Below are positions 23,301 through 31,250 of a stretch of 64,000 nucleotides of DNA, piece after piece (the stretch's first letter is position 1; each line of letters begins with the position of its first letter). This DNA comes from Hepsetus odoe (lineage: Eukaryota; Chordata; Actinopteri; Characiformes; Hepsetidae). The position numbers and the translations under genes were made by a program. Below the pieces are notes generated by a model. It searched no databases, was not told where the DNA came from, and saw only the letters and a list, made by a program, of their open reading frames with translations. The stretch is from positions 23,185,291 through 23,249,290 of the forward strand of contig CM029372.1 in assembly GCA_017165825.1 (NCBI GenBank), read 5' to 3'.

Positions 23301-25047
23301 TTCAGCTGCTCCTGTTTAGGGGTCCCCACAGCGTATCATCCGTTTCCATCTCTTCTTCCATCTGTGTCCTCTCTCACCACGTCCATAAACCTCCTCTTTG
23401 GTCTTCCTCTTCTCCTCTTTCCTGGCAGCTCCATCTTCAACATCCTCCTCCCAATATAATCCTCGTCTCTCCTCTGCACATGTCCAAACCAACGCAACCT
23501 TCCTTCTCTAACTTTGTTTCCAAAACGTCCAACCTGATCTGTCCCTCTAATATACTCGTTTCTAATCCTGTCCATCCTCGTCACACTCAACGAACATCTC
23601 AGTATCTTTAACTCTGACACCTCCAGCTCCGCCTCCTGTCTTTTCATCAGTGGCACAGTCTACAACACATAGACCATAGCTGGTCTCACTACTGTCCTGA
23701 AAACATTTCCATTTACTCTCACTGGTACCCGTCTCTCCCAAATCTCTCCAGCCACTCTTCTCCACCCATTCCAACCTGGTTGTTTATATTAATAGTAATA
23801 AATCAATAAATAGTAGGGCAGCGGTGGCCTAGTGGTTAGGGAGTTACTGAGCAAGGTACCGTCCCCGTCACTGCTCCCCGGGCGCTTTCAATAGCTGCCC
23901 ACGGTGTTTGCATGGGTTAAATGCAGAGGTCCAATTTCATTGTGATTCACTGTGTGCTGCGCTGTGCTGTGACCTCGCAATGACATGGGTTGTCACTTTC
24001 ACTTTTCACTTTCACTTATAATAGTAATCGTCTTTAAGCAAATGTGTTTGTTTTCAAAAACTGCCGAACTGGGTGGCCTTTTTTATTTTACCCCTCTAAT
24101 TCCTGACATCAAACAAAACATAACATTTTTAAGCACACGATTTAAATCGGAGTGTACTTGGAAGGTGATAACACAGATTCAGACTCACTGCTGACAAATC
24201 ATAGGCAAATGAAATCTAGCTACAGCGAAACAAGTCAGCAGACTAACACAGGTTTCTGACAGGAAGCCTGCTCTTCTCTACTCCATCGTTTCTGTGTGAC
24301 TGAAATACAAAAGGTACATAAAATACTAAACATGCTTAAATCATATCCTCGCCTGTCTTAGAGGACGGTGATGGATGTGAAAGTCGCGTTTCGAGTGTAG
24401 TTAATGCTTCAACACTGGGCCCCTTTCCAGTCACGTATTTACAGTACAGTGATTGAAGCCTGAAGGCACCCTGGAGAGAGATGCCTTCCTCTTTAAATGT
24501 TGAGCAAATTATTTTAGGATGTTTTACAGCAGATTCGCATTGTGTGTGTGTGTAAGAGTAGATAAACTGTAAACCTGAAGTGAAAATATTTTTTTTTATC
24601 CCAGTCATGATTAGAATCACATTGTCCTGGTTGTAAAAAATCTGGCCTCTTTACAAAGCAGGAAAAAGTGATTGTCAGAAAATATTATTTCTAGCACTTA
24701 TTTCTTTTTTTTTTCCACATGTAATGCCAAAATGGCAATGTTAATACCATGTAAAAAGACAAATGCTTTGTTTTCTGATGGAGTTATAGATGTAATGAAG
24801 CTTTGAGATAAAATCCAGAATACACTCATAAGTATTTGTTGCATTAAGTAAGTTTGGCCATGCAAGGCTTGGTTCTTACAGAAACAAAATACACAGACAG
24901 GTTAACGGCACAGGCCTCTTTCTTTACCTCTATGTGGATCACACCCGGCAGTCCCCCGATCCGCTGCTCTATGGTCAGGACACAGGAGCCGCAGGTCATC
25001 CCCTCCACAGAAAGGGTCACGGAGCAAAGGCTGTCCTTCTGCACCAT
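7271..25047 (-). CDS. atp7a: Copper-transporting P1B-type ATPase ATP7A, complete coding region in 22 exons
   Basis: Pumps Cu(I) into the trans-Golgi for cuproenzymes and exports excess copper at the plasma membrane. Coding exons, 5' to 3': 25047-24928, 20881-20410, 19069-18338, 18038-17850, 17559-17396, 17280-17119, 16283-16207, 15747-15525, 15245-15012, 14045-13951, 13719-13592, 13351-13197, 12984-12850, 12461-12267, 11754-11572, 11452-11242, 10735-10589, 10347-10205, 9736-9533, 9365-9248, 8495-8393, 7544-7271. All junctions are GT-AG and phases agree, giving 4,464 nt (1,487 aa; human ATP7A 1,500). CxxC sites are near 19, 176, 285, 384, 489 and 565; TGE at 865, CPC at 990, DKTGT at 1034, SEHP at 1074, GDGVND at 1288. 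The tail (SPKLSLLDR, VNYSRASINSL, DKHSLL) identifies ATP7A rather than ATP7B. Confidence 0.97.
7964..8150. repeat. Long imperfect inverted repeat in the last atp7a intron
   Basis: Left arm 7964-8034 and right arm 8069-8150 are near-perfect reverse complements, joined by a loop of about 35 nt. One arm has an extra block of about 14 nt. Since the intron is transcribed, the pre-mRNA can form a hairpin of about 70 bp. It lies between the exons ending at 8393 and starting at 7544. Confidence 0.8.
8155..8245 (+). repeat. Retroelement 3' tail ending in tandem TTGAC
   Basis: The segment 'tttcactgtgtactgtgta' followed by 'tgaaataaaaataaa' and repeated 'cttgacttgacttga' is a familiar teleost non-LTR or SINE 3' end. 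It directly follows the inverted repeat, so the hairpin may have formed inside this element. Confidence 0.5.
8755..9002 (-). mobile_element. tRNA-derived SINE, copy 1
   Basis: In reverse orientation: a tRNA-like head (ggtagcctagtggttaggga), a degenerate B-box (GGTTTGAACCC), a GC-rich body (gtaccgtcc, ctgctccccgg) and a tail of 'gtcactttcacttt'. It lies in the atp7a intron between 9365 and 9736... more exactly, in the intron between exons 8495-8393 and 9365-9248. At least 11 related copies occur in the window. Confidence 0.75.
9533..11754 (-). CDS. atp7a: atp7a exons for the phosphorylation and nucleotide-binding domains
   Basis: Exons 11754-11572, 11452-11242, 10735-10589, 10347-10205 and 9736-9533. 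DKTGT carries the phosphorylated Asp1034. SEHPLG holds the N-domain His1076 whose ATP7B equivalent is the common Wilson-disease site. GCGIRC, VLMTGDN and GDGVNDSPALAMAD complete the P/N core. A variable acidic loop (KEDSDGEEN) is in the exon ending at 11242, where fish and mammal sequences usually diverge. The enzyme appears fully competent. Confidence 0.95.
11887..12245. mobile_element. Short TIR element (mariner-type MITE) in an atp7a intron
   Basis: A 359-bp element bounded by TACAGTACTGTGC and its inverse GCACAGTACTGTA. The interior ('aaaagtctcgagccaccactc') differs from the foldback family, so this is a related but separate non-autonomous Tc1/mariner-type family. The right end stops 21 nt inside the intron from the donor after exon 12461-12267. 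Confidence 0.72.
12267..14045 (-). CDS. atp7a: atp7a exons for the actuator domain and CPC channel
   Basis: Exons 14045-13951, 13719-13592, 13351-13197, 12984-12850 and 12461-12267. They carry the A-domain (DIVKVVPGGKFPVDG) with the TGE phosphatase loop split across 13592/13351, membrane segment 5, and segment 6 with the copper-coordinating CPC (Cys990, Cys992). The block ends KGGGPLEMAHK; mammalian ATP7A has Glu and ATP7B Lys at the third Gly. The 12267 donor is 21 nt from a short TIR transposon. Confidence 0.95.
15012..16283 (-). CDS. atp7a: atp7a exons for membrane segments 1-4
   Basis: Exons 16283-16207, 15747-15525 and 15245-15012. They encode the linker after domain 6 and four transmembrane helices, including FLISLVFCVPVMGMMIYMM, the PGLSVMNLISFLFCVPVQ helix and ANMDVLIVLATSIAF. 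A His-rich lumenal loop (KSHHHNATSAD) lies between the first helices at about 15,610-15,660. In mammalian ATP7A a Met/His-rich loop here helps release copper. Confidence 0.94.
16446..16999 (+). mobile_element. Foldback Tc1-like element, copy 2
   Basis: Same TIRs as copy 1 (TACAGTACTGTGCAAAAG at the left, inverse at the right). The transposase tail remnant is in plus orientation, with a frame-breaking deletion in the PRRTDAV region near 16,812-16,820. It lies in the atp7a intron between the exons at 17280-17119 and 16283-16207, antisense to atp7a transcription. Confidence 0.82.
17119..20881 (-). CDS. atp7a: atp7a exons for metal-binding domains 1 (end) to 6
   Basis: Five exons (20881-20410, 19069-18338, 18038-17850, 17559-17396, 17280-17119). 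They encode the rest of domain 1, a cysteine-poor pseudo-domain near residues 95-150, and domains 2-6 with GMVCLSC, GMHCNSC, GMTCNSC, GMTCASC and GMTCASC. These domains take Cu(I) from the chaperone Atox1 and regulate the pump. Domain 2 has Val where GMTC usually has Thr, but both cysteines remain. Domains 5 and 6, nearest the membrane, are the most conserved, as in mammals. Confidence 0.95.
20238..20347. repeat. GT-rich microsatellite beside an atp7a splice donor
   Basis: About 110 bp of GT with GGATGT and GGGTGT interruptions. On the atp7a transcript it reads as an imperfect (CA)n tract starting about 63 nt after the donor of exon 20881-20410. Confidence 0.9.
23300..23782 (-). mobile_element. 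LINE 3' fragment (reverse transcriptase C-terminus), copy 1
   Basis: On the minus strand a 106-codon frame (23336-23656) encodes the tail of a non-LTR retrotransposon ORF: KRQEAELEVSELKILR, LRWFGHVQRRDEDYIGRR and ELPGKRRRGRPKRRFMD. The upstream part is truncated and shifted, and the 3' end has the family's 'ctgtttaggggtccccacagcg'-like terminus. 5' truncation is normal for LINEs. An RTE-like clade is likely but not proven. Confidence 0.82.
23816..24012 (+). mobile_element. tRNA-derived SINE, copy 2 (internal deletion)
   Basis: Starts with the A-box-like GGCAGCGGTGGCCTAGTGG and ends in 'gtcactttcacttttcac'. The B-box region is deleted: the head joins directly to 'gagcaaggtaccgtcccc'. It lies in the large atp7a intron next to the LINE fragment. 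Confidence 0.75.
24928..25047 (-). CDS. atp7a: atp7a first coding exon: metal-binding domain 1
   Basis: Forty codons from the canonical Met (context GTCATGG, strong Kozak) through the first heavy-metal-associated domain half, with GMTCGSC (Cys19 and Cys22). It ends in phase 0 before GTAAAG. The domain continues in the next exon about 4 kb away. The acceptor has two AGs two bases apart (TAGAG) ahead of the ATG; the second would put an upstream ATG in the leader exon in frame. Confidence 0.93.
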
Positions 25048-26094
25048 GACTAACTCTAGTGGACAGACACACAACATTGGAGGCATGAACCAGTGCATAT
25101 AAACAGCTTTCGGGAGGTCCTTACAAAGCAAATATTATGCACGGCTTTGAGGACGTGGTTTCCAGAAAAATGCCTTTCACCACTATAGATAAATACTGAT
25201 GCAGCCGACTGGCAGCTGCCTGACTAACATGCAGTCCTTGCTGTAACTCACGTGTGTGACTGGCAGTAGACTACAATTTTTTTTTAAAGGTTTCAATCGT
25301 ACAAGTAACAGACAATCACACCAAACAACTCCCCAAAGATCTTATTTCAGGTTTTAGGAACAAATGATAAAAAACAACAACGCGGCAAACAGGTCCATCA
25401 GGTTCTGTTGACGACTGTAAACCAACACGGGTTGTGAAAAGCTTTGCGGCCTGCTAAACACATGCGAACAGATTAACCCGAGTCATAAGCATGGCCACTT
25501 TTTCCAGTAGCTTCATAACTGCATCGGGCTTTAGCCTTGTGTAAGATTCTTATCCAGACGCGCATTCGAACTTAGCATGAGCCTGTGTGGCCAACGGCCG
25601 TGAACAGATCCTCACCGTAATGAAAGACACACTTTGAACGGGTATGTGAGAATCTCAAGACCGAAGGGCTTCCTGTTTGCATTCACATTCCTTTAGTAAC
25701 AAACGTTACTAGAAAAGGAAGAGCATTTCTAAGAATCAGCTTTTCCTGTTATATAAAAGTCCTGGTTTAATGATGATCGTGGCGTTTCAGGACAAACGCC
25801 ATGAAACCCACAGTTAGAAATGGTAAGACCGATGGTTCATTCGTTAATGGTTTATTACTTTCACTGAATCATCATTCAAATTTATTCATATGTATGGTGT
25901 TCCTTGAATAAGTAACAAAAAAACAACTTTTGGCCGTTGAATAGTTTTAAAACTATTAAATAAATAAATAGTTTGCATACTTGCCATAGATTTTTGCATA
26001 GGATTATAGGACAGACAAATTATAAGACACACAGATATAGATAGATAGACAGATAAGAAAGATTAAGAGACAGATGGGACAGACGAAGAGACAG

Positions 26095-26232
26095 GTAAAT
26101 GGATGGATGGATGGACGGACAGACGAAGAGACAGGTAAATGGATGGATGGATGGATGGACGGACAGACGAAGAGACAGGCAAAATGGATGGATGGATGGA
26201 CGGATAGACGAAGAGACAGGTAAATGGATGGA
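26095..26232. repeat. ATGG minisatellite with higher-order unit
   Basis: Runs of ATGG alternate with 'acagacgaagagacaggtaa', giving about four higher-order units of roughly 42-46 bp. It lies in the first atp7a intron, between the likely leader exon and the first coding exon. Confidence 0.85.
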
Positions 26233-26566
26233 TGATGGACTGGACAGACAGGATGGAGAGACCTACAGAGAGATCACAAGAAAGATGAGACAGAGAGACG
26301 ACGACAGTCAAGGTGTACACTGTACATGCAAAATATACTTTGAGGTTTCCAGACAAATATTACATTTTTTGTTTATATTTATATTTAAAACACCCCTAAA
26401 TACATTCACACACACACACACACACACACACAGAGGAAAGGAGAGGTGTGGAGTGGAATGTGTTTACTCGTCAGTAAGTGTAAACAGGCTCTAATCTGAA
26501 CTGTTCACAAACACAGCTGAACTGAGCCCACGTGCAGGTGACCGGTCTTCAGTAAAACTCTCTTAC

Positions 26567-26690
26567 CGTGTCCTCGTGGGAAGGAGCTGCTGGAGCGAGA
26601 GGCTGAGGAGGGTTCATACCCTGGCGGGGAGCCCTCTCCTCAATGGCGGGTGGTTGGGTTGGGCACTGACTGTGCCTCTGCAGGGACTCT
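26567..26690 (-). other. atp7a: Probable atp7a 5' leader exon
   Basis: On the minus strand the segment ends in GACACG before GTAAGA, a good donor, and may begin after an acceptor-like CCCTGCAG near 26,690. An alternative donor (CAAG before GTAAAT) lies at 26,748, so two leader exons are possible. It contains ATG at 26617-26615, open for 17 codons to the donor. Whether that ATG joins the atp7a frame depends on which of two AGs is used at 25,053-25,057. No transcript evidence is available. Confidence 0.45.
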
Positions 26691-26739
26691 GACTCAGCAG
26701 ATAATGACTAAAATGTGCCTGAGAGCGTCGGTCCGACTG

Positions 26740-27135
26740 TGATTTACCTTGTCGGAGGACACGGTCCGCCGGCTGGCGCAGTGAATCGGGCGAGACTCAC
26801 AGCCGAGCCGCGCGGCTAGCTTCGGCTAACAGCTCCCTCCGCCCTCCAGCCGAGGAGCGGGCCACCAAAACCCGCCGGCATCCAGTCAGAGCCGGCCCGA
26901 GTCCACTCAGAGACACCCGGGTTCACGCTTAAACCCCGCTGGTCTCTGCTGTATACGAACTGTCACTAAGCTCGCTTCTTCCTCTCCTCGCCAGCAGCGC
27001 CTCCGCTAACGCGCTTCAGAGCGTCACACTGCGCCACAAGTACGCAGCACCAAATGTCCAGCCTGCAAAAGTTCAGCGGAGAGCAGCACGTGACTGGAAA
27101 GACCACAGGCCTGATCAATCGGACCCTCTGCGCCC
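26740..27135 (-). promoter_or_regulatory. atp7a: CpG-rich atp7a promoter region
   Basis: CpG-dense sequence sits just 5' of the probable leader exon, as in housekeeping vertebrate promoters. It contains CACGTGAC at 27087-27094 and a 7-bp TGCGCCC (27129-27135) matching the metal-response-element core TGCRCNC. Such short matches occur often by chance. No TATA box was seen. A (GT)n tract borders the upstream side. Confidence 0.5.
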
Positions 27136-27146
27136 TCTAGCCTTCT

Positions 27147-27150
<4 letters not shown>

Positions 27151-27203
<53 letters not shown>
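27151..27203. repeat. (GT)n microsatellite upstream of atp7a
   Basis: About 26 uninterrupted GT units directly beyond the CpG-rich atp7a promoter. Alternating purine-pyrimidine tracts of this length can adopt Z-DNA. Length is probably variable between individuals. Confidence 0.97.
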
Positions 27204-27204
<1 letters not shown>

Positions 27205-27754
27205 ACATTTGTACATAAGAAGCAGAATGAATACAGTATTGTGTAAAACCCTGCTGACCCTCTTCCTACTTATTTTGCTTCCAAAAACAGACTTTCTTGT
27301 ATTTTTGTTCTTTCCTTGTATTGCTGAGGAAATGCTCTCCAGCATTCCTGAAGGACAAAGTCCACCCTGTCCCTGACTGCTTCAAAAGTTGTTTTTGTTT
27401 GCTGCTTCACTACCAATGAGCTGGGTGTGAATCATGGGGGTTAAGACTGGTAGAGTGTCTAACTTCTTGAGATGCAGGTTCTGATGATTCCAGATGATCA
27501 GGTGGTTAGTTTCACTGTAGATGCTGAAAAGTGGCCAGGTACTAAAAACGAGAGACAAAAATGTTGTCATTCAGGAAGCCTGAAGAACTGTCTGTAAAAC
27601 ATTTCTTCTCTTTTCTTCAGTGAAATTCCACCCATTATATCTACCACAACGTGGACAGGTATTAAAATAGTACGCTAGTAACAACAAAGTGTTTCCCTCC
27701 AAAAACATAAAGAAATGACAAAGATTATGTGATCATGTGCAAAGGAATTGCCCA

Positions 27755-27905
27755 ATGGCAGTGGTCGCCTGGTTGTTAAGGACTAGGCCTCAGGATCAGA
27801 AGGTTGATGCTCCAAATCCTGGACCAGTAGGTTGCCCCGAGGTACCCTTGAGCAAGGTACTGCCCCCATCGCTGCTCCCTGGGTGCTGTGTATGACTGCC
27901 CAAAT
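27755..27905 (+). mobile_element. tRNA-derived SINE, copy 3 (diverged)
   Basis: A diverged head (cagtggtcgcctggttgtta) is followed by the body 'gaggtacccttgagcaaggt' and 'cgctgctccctgggtgctg'. The tail is replaced by an A/C-rich run and TA repeats, which a foldback Tc1 element then joins at 27993. Confidence 0.65.
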
Positions 27906-27992
27906 CTCATCTGTGAAATTAAAAAAACAAAAAACAAAAAAAAACAAAAACAAAACAAAACAAAAAAAATATATATATATATACAGTATATA

Positions 27993-28544
27993 TACAGTAC
28001 TGTGCAAAAGTTTTAGGCAGGTGTGAATAAATGCTGTAAACAAAGAACGCTTTCAGAAATGGAAGTGTTCATCATTTATTTTCATCAATCAACAAAATGC
28101 AGTGAATGAACAAAAGAGAATCTAAATCAAATCAATATTTGGTGACTCACTTTGCCTTCAAAACATCAGTTCTTCTAGGTACACTTGCACACAGTTTTTG
28201 AAGGAACTCGCTGGTCGGTTGTTCCAACATGACTGTGCTCCTCCGTGTGACATTGATGATCATCAGTACCTGTTTGGTAAAACTGGTTGATCAGACATCG
28301 ACTATAATCCTACAGAATCCCTGACTTTGTGCAAGTGTACCTAGAAGAACTGATGCTGGTTTGAAGGCAAAAGGTAATAACACCAAATATGAATCTTTTA
28401 TTAATGATTTTTCTTTTGTTCGCTTTTGTTCACTTTGCATTTTGTAAATTGATAAAAATAAACAATCATTATTTCTATTTCTGAAAGCATTCTTTGTTTA
28501 CAGCATTTTTCCACACCTGCCTAAAACTTTTGTACAGTACTGTA
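27993..28544 (-). mobile_element. Foldback Tc1-like element, copy 3
   Basis: The TIRs TACAGTACTGTGCAAAAG and their inverse bound about 550 bp. The long inverted ends contain the duplicated transposase tail (segments around 28,165 and 28,330). The insertion site is a TA repeat, consistent with TA targeting. It lies between the divergent atp7a and fbxl21 genes. Confidence 0.82.
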
Positions 28545-28576
28545 CATGGGATCAACAGTTCAGAGTAACAGCGTAG

Positions 28577-29104
28577 TGTGAAGAGAGGTGAAGAAGAGAG
28601 TGCAGGCTGGTTGGAATGGGTGGAGAAGAGTGGCTGGAGTGATTTGTGACAGATGGGTACCAGCTAGAGTAAAAGGGAAGGCTCACAAGATAGTAGTGAG
28701 ACCAGCTATGCTATATAAGTTGGAGCCAGTGGCGCTGATGAAGAGGCAGGAGGCAGAGCTGGAGGTGTCGGAGTTAAAGATGCTGAGATTTTCGTTGGGT
28801 GTGACGAGGATGGACAGGATTAGAAACGAGTATATTAGAGGGACAGCTCAGGTTACTGCTAGAGGCTGTTATGGCGGTTTGACATGTCCAGAGGAGAGAC
28901 GAGGATGATACTGAGACAGAGTGATGTAGAAGATGGAGCTGCCAGGAAAGAGGAAAAGGCCAAAGAGGAGGTTTATGGACGCGGTGAGAGAAGACATGCA
29001 GGGGTCCGTTTGAATGGAGGAAGATGCAGGAGCAATCGGAAGAAATGGGTGAGATGACAGGAAGAGATGGATGATCCGTGGTGGAGTCCCCTAATAGGGG
29101 CAAT
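28577..29104 (+). mobile_element. LINE 3' fragment, copy 2
   Basis: Same family as 23300-23782 but on the plus strand. It encodes AGWNGWRRVAGVICDRWVPARVKGK-type sequence (28,600-28,680), then KRQEAELEVSELKMLR, with later frameshifts, and ends near 'ggagtcccctaataggggca'. Clearly dead. Confidence 0.8.
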
Positions 29105-29129
29105 ATATAACATAAAAGGAAGTGACAAC

Positions 29130-29330
29130 CTCATCATTATGATAAAATTGACCTCTGCATTAAACCCGCGCACACAAACACTGTGCAGCAGTGGGCAGCT
29201 ATTGAAAGCGCTGGCGAGCAACACGACAGGGACGGTACTCCTGTCTGCTGGGTACCTCAGGGCAACCTACCGCCTGGGATTCGAACCCACCACCTTCTGA
29301 TCCCAAATCACTAGTGTACTTGGTTGAACG
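29130..29330 (-). mobile_element. tRNA-derived SINE, copy 4
   Basis: In reverse orientation: a B-box-like GATTCGAACCC near 29,280, a body with 'cagggcaacctacc', and 'ctgtgcagcagtgggcagct'. It sits directly beside the LINE fragment. Confidence 0.65.
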
Positions 29331-29369
29331 GACAACAAAGCCTACTTGGCTTGACGCGACATGAAACTT

Positions 29370-29760
29370 CACACAGGGCGTATTACTCGGTAATCCGAGC
29401 TCACAGACGTGTGTTTAAAGCTCGGGAGTGACGGTGAGGCCAGACGGGCGCGGGATAGAGCGATTACCCTGAGCGACGCAGTCTCCTGACACACTGACCT
29501 ACTTTCAGCAGAGCGGCTGTTTATCCGCCTCTTCCCCCCGGAACTACCCCGCCGAGGGGGCAGCACGCTGCGCGACCACCCCGCCGGGACAACAAGAAGG
29601 AAAACCAAGCGCGGTGTGCGACGCGGACCGAAATCAGGGACCGCCACGTCCTGCACGTAGACGGTGAGCCGGCTCGTCACCATGGCAACAGCGTGGGCTG
29701 GCGTAAACACGACCTGCGCGCGTTTGTTTACACCGCGAAAAGGGCCGCGAGGGGGGAAGT
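29370..29760. promoter_or_regulatory. CpG-rich segment of unknown gene assignment
   Basis: About 390 bp of CpG-dense, repeat-free sequence (gcgcgggatagagcg, gccgaggggg, gacgcggaccg) between atp7a and fbxl21. It is separated from the fbxl21-proximal CpG cluster by a TA repeat. It contains a perfect X-box at 29676-29689. It could be a distal fbxl21 promoter, a shared element or the promoter of an unrecognised transcript. Confidence 0.45.
29676..29689. promoter_or_regulatory. Perfect RFX X-box motif
   Basis: GTCACCATGGCAAC fits the X-box consensus GTNRCC(0-3N)RGYAAC exactly, with a 2-bp spacer. RFX factors bind such sites in promoters of ciliary and some other genes. The motif also creates an ATG with Kozak context on both strands. 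No adjoining gene is recognised. Confidence 0.55.
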
Positions 29761-29898
29761 GTGAGGCACAGGGTGTAGTGAAATATTAATATGATAATGG
29801 AAGGAAGCGGAAAAATAGGGGAGAAAAACTGACGGGTTAATAGCAGAGTGGAGTCAAACCCTGGGCAGCGTTTCAGGCAGTATAGTAGGCTTAGTGTG

Positions 29899-29908
29899 TA
29901 TATATATA

Positions 29909-29963
<55 letters not shown>
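29899..29963. repeat. (TA)n microsatellite
   Basis: A TA run interrupted once by an A stretch lies between the two CpG-rich clusters upstream of fbxl21. Length is likely polymorphic, and it could form a cruciform. Confidence 0.95.
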
Positions 29964-29966
<3 letters not shown>

Positions 29967-29999
29967 TGTGTGTATATATTCAGCACTGCATAGCGTGTG

Positions 30000-30620
30000 C
30001 GAGAGAGAGAGAGAGCGCGAGACAGTGTCCATGTTTTCCCACGCTCACGTGCATGCGCGCGCCCGCGTGCCGCGCGGTGGCGTGTGTGCTCGGCGTATCG
30101 GCGCGGATACCGGAGCCGCTGTCCGCGCTTTTCTCATTTTACAGCCGTTTCCAGATCCGGTTCCAGGAGAAATTACACGGCGTCGGCATGACTGGGAACC
30201 CAGCGGGCGAATAAATCCGCTTTTTTGTTTCTTTGTTTGAAATATCACGTTTTTTCTTTCTTCTTGAAAGGATTCAGAATCGAGGCGCTGCGCGGCCGTC
30301 AGCCTCCTCCTCCTCTCTTCCTCCTCCCTCCTCCTCCTCCTCCTAAAGTCAGTCAGACTGCGGGGTAGTTCGAGCTGAGACATGGGGCCAACACGACACG
30401 AGGACGTTTCTGCGCGGTGGAGCCAAGCTCAGTCGGTGGCACAGCGCGAGCTGAATGAACCGGGGCTGCTGTTCACTTGGGTGAACTGGAGGTGTCTGTC
30501 TGTAAACGGATCGTCCGCTGCACTCCGGAAACGGCTGCACGCTCTCCCGAGGATTTCATTGGCTAGCAGTGACAGATATTCAGAAATAACATCTAACCAA
30601 TCAGCACAGCGTTTCTAATC
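30000..30620 (+). promoter_or_regulatory. fbxl21: CpG-rich probable fbxl21 promoter
   Basis: CpG-dense DNA about 1 kb before the first coding exon (gcgcgcccgcgtgccgcgcgg, atcggcgcgg) with a CT-rich stretch at 30,300-30,345. A canonical E-box CACGTG lies at 30046-30051. The coding exon begins right after an acceptor (31,555), so at least one untranslated exon must lie upstream, most likely here. I could not fix its donor. Confidence 0.5.
30046..30051. promoter_or_regulatory. fbxl21: Canonical E-box
   Basis: CACGTG in the CpG-rich region upstream of fbxl21. CLOCK-BMAL1 binds E-boxes, and mammalian Fbxl21 is reported as clock-controlled. One hexamer is weak evidence alone. Confidence 0.35.
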
Positions 30621-30719
30621 ACGGCTTCTGTACGAAATCTGCAGAACAACATCTCATTTCGCTCTTTGATGAAATATGCCGTGTGTGCATTTCAGAGTAA
30701 TCTGGTCTAATATTATTTT

Positions 30720-31090
30720 ATTGTTATTGTTGTTGTTGTTTTTATTATCATTAACATTATTTATTTACCGTCATCATCATTATTATTATTATTATTGATA
30801 ACAACAATATTAACAATAACAATAATAATAATATAATATATTATAATAATACTACAAATAATAAATAACTAAATTCATATAACACTTTTCTTGCATCCAA
30901 ATGCAGCTCACAACAGGAAGTGCAAATGTTAAATAAAACAAAGCAAATAGTAAAAGAGAACTAAAAAGAAAAGAAAAATACATTGTAAAAATATTAAGTG
31001 TAAAAAATACAGGTATACAGTGTAATAACAACCTAAAAGAACCAATGCCCATCCTTCATTCCCACCTATATATTAGTAAAAAAAAACTAG

Positions 31091-31131
<41 letters not shown>

Positions 31132-31250
31132 TAACAATAATAATAATAATGGGGCAGTGCTCCCCCGCAACCCCGCTTGGGACAAGCGGCAGAAAATGAC
31201 TGACTGATAATAATAATAATAAGGAATTTTTTTATTCATTGCTTTCATAC
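30720..31250. repeat. AT-rich trinucleotide repeats (TTA/ATA)
   Basis: Long runs of ATT, ATA and AAT (30,775-30,850 and 31,095-31,150) with a retroelement-like 'cccgcttgggacaagcggcag' at 31,170. No gene was seen. Confidence 0.85.

Larger units (their letters stand above)
20882..24927 (-). other. atp7a: Large atp7a intron
   Basis: About 4 kb between the first and second coding exons. It holds a LINE fragment (23300-23782) and a SINE (23816-24012). The rest (roughly 20.9-23.2 and 24.0-24.9 kb) has no recognised exon or repeat. Large early introns often carry enhancers, but nothing here demonstrates one. Confidence 0.7.

Noticed and set aside
23336..23656. Host protein gene with a GRPKRR motif
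   Set aside because: The same sequence recurs at 28.6 and 57.7 kb with frameshifts and is the C-terminus of a LINE-encoded polyprotein.
7271..25047. Assigning the copper ATPase to ATP7B
   Set aside because: The C-terminal SPKLSLLDR, VNYSRASINSL and DKHSLL blocks, QASITVLC before the CPC, and NPITFFDTPP fit ATP7A; ATP7B lacks that tail.
27024..27345. Open frames of poly(Thr-His) or poly(Cys-Val) at 20.2, 27.1, 48.6, 52.2 and 63.0 kb
   Set aside because: They are translations of CA/GT microsatellites.
29369..29710. 113-codon minus-strand open frame in the CpG-rich segment
   Set aside because: No recognisable domain, no clear donor, Arg/Ser-rich composition as expected from GC-rich DNA; kept only as part of the X-box finding.
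29684..29791. Short plus-strand frame starting with a strong Kozak ATG (about 35 codons)
   Set aside because: The ATG is part of the X-box motif, the peptide resembles nothing known, and CpG-rich DNA yields such frames by chance.
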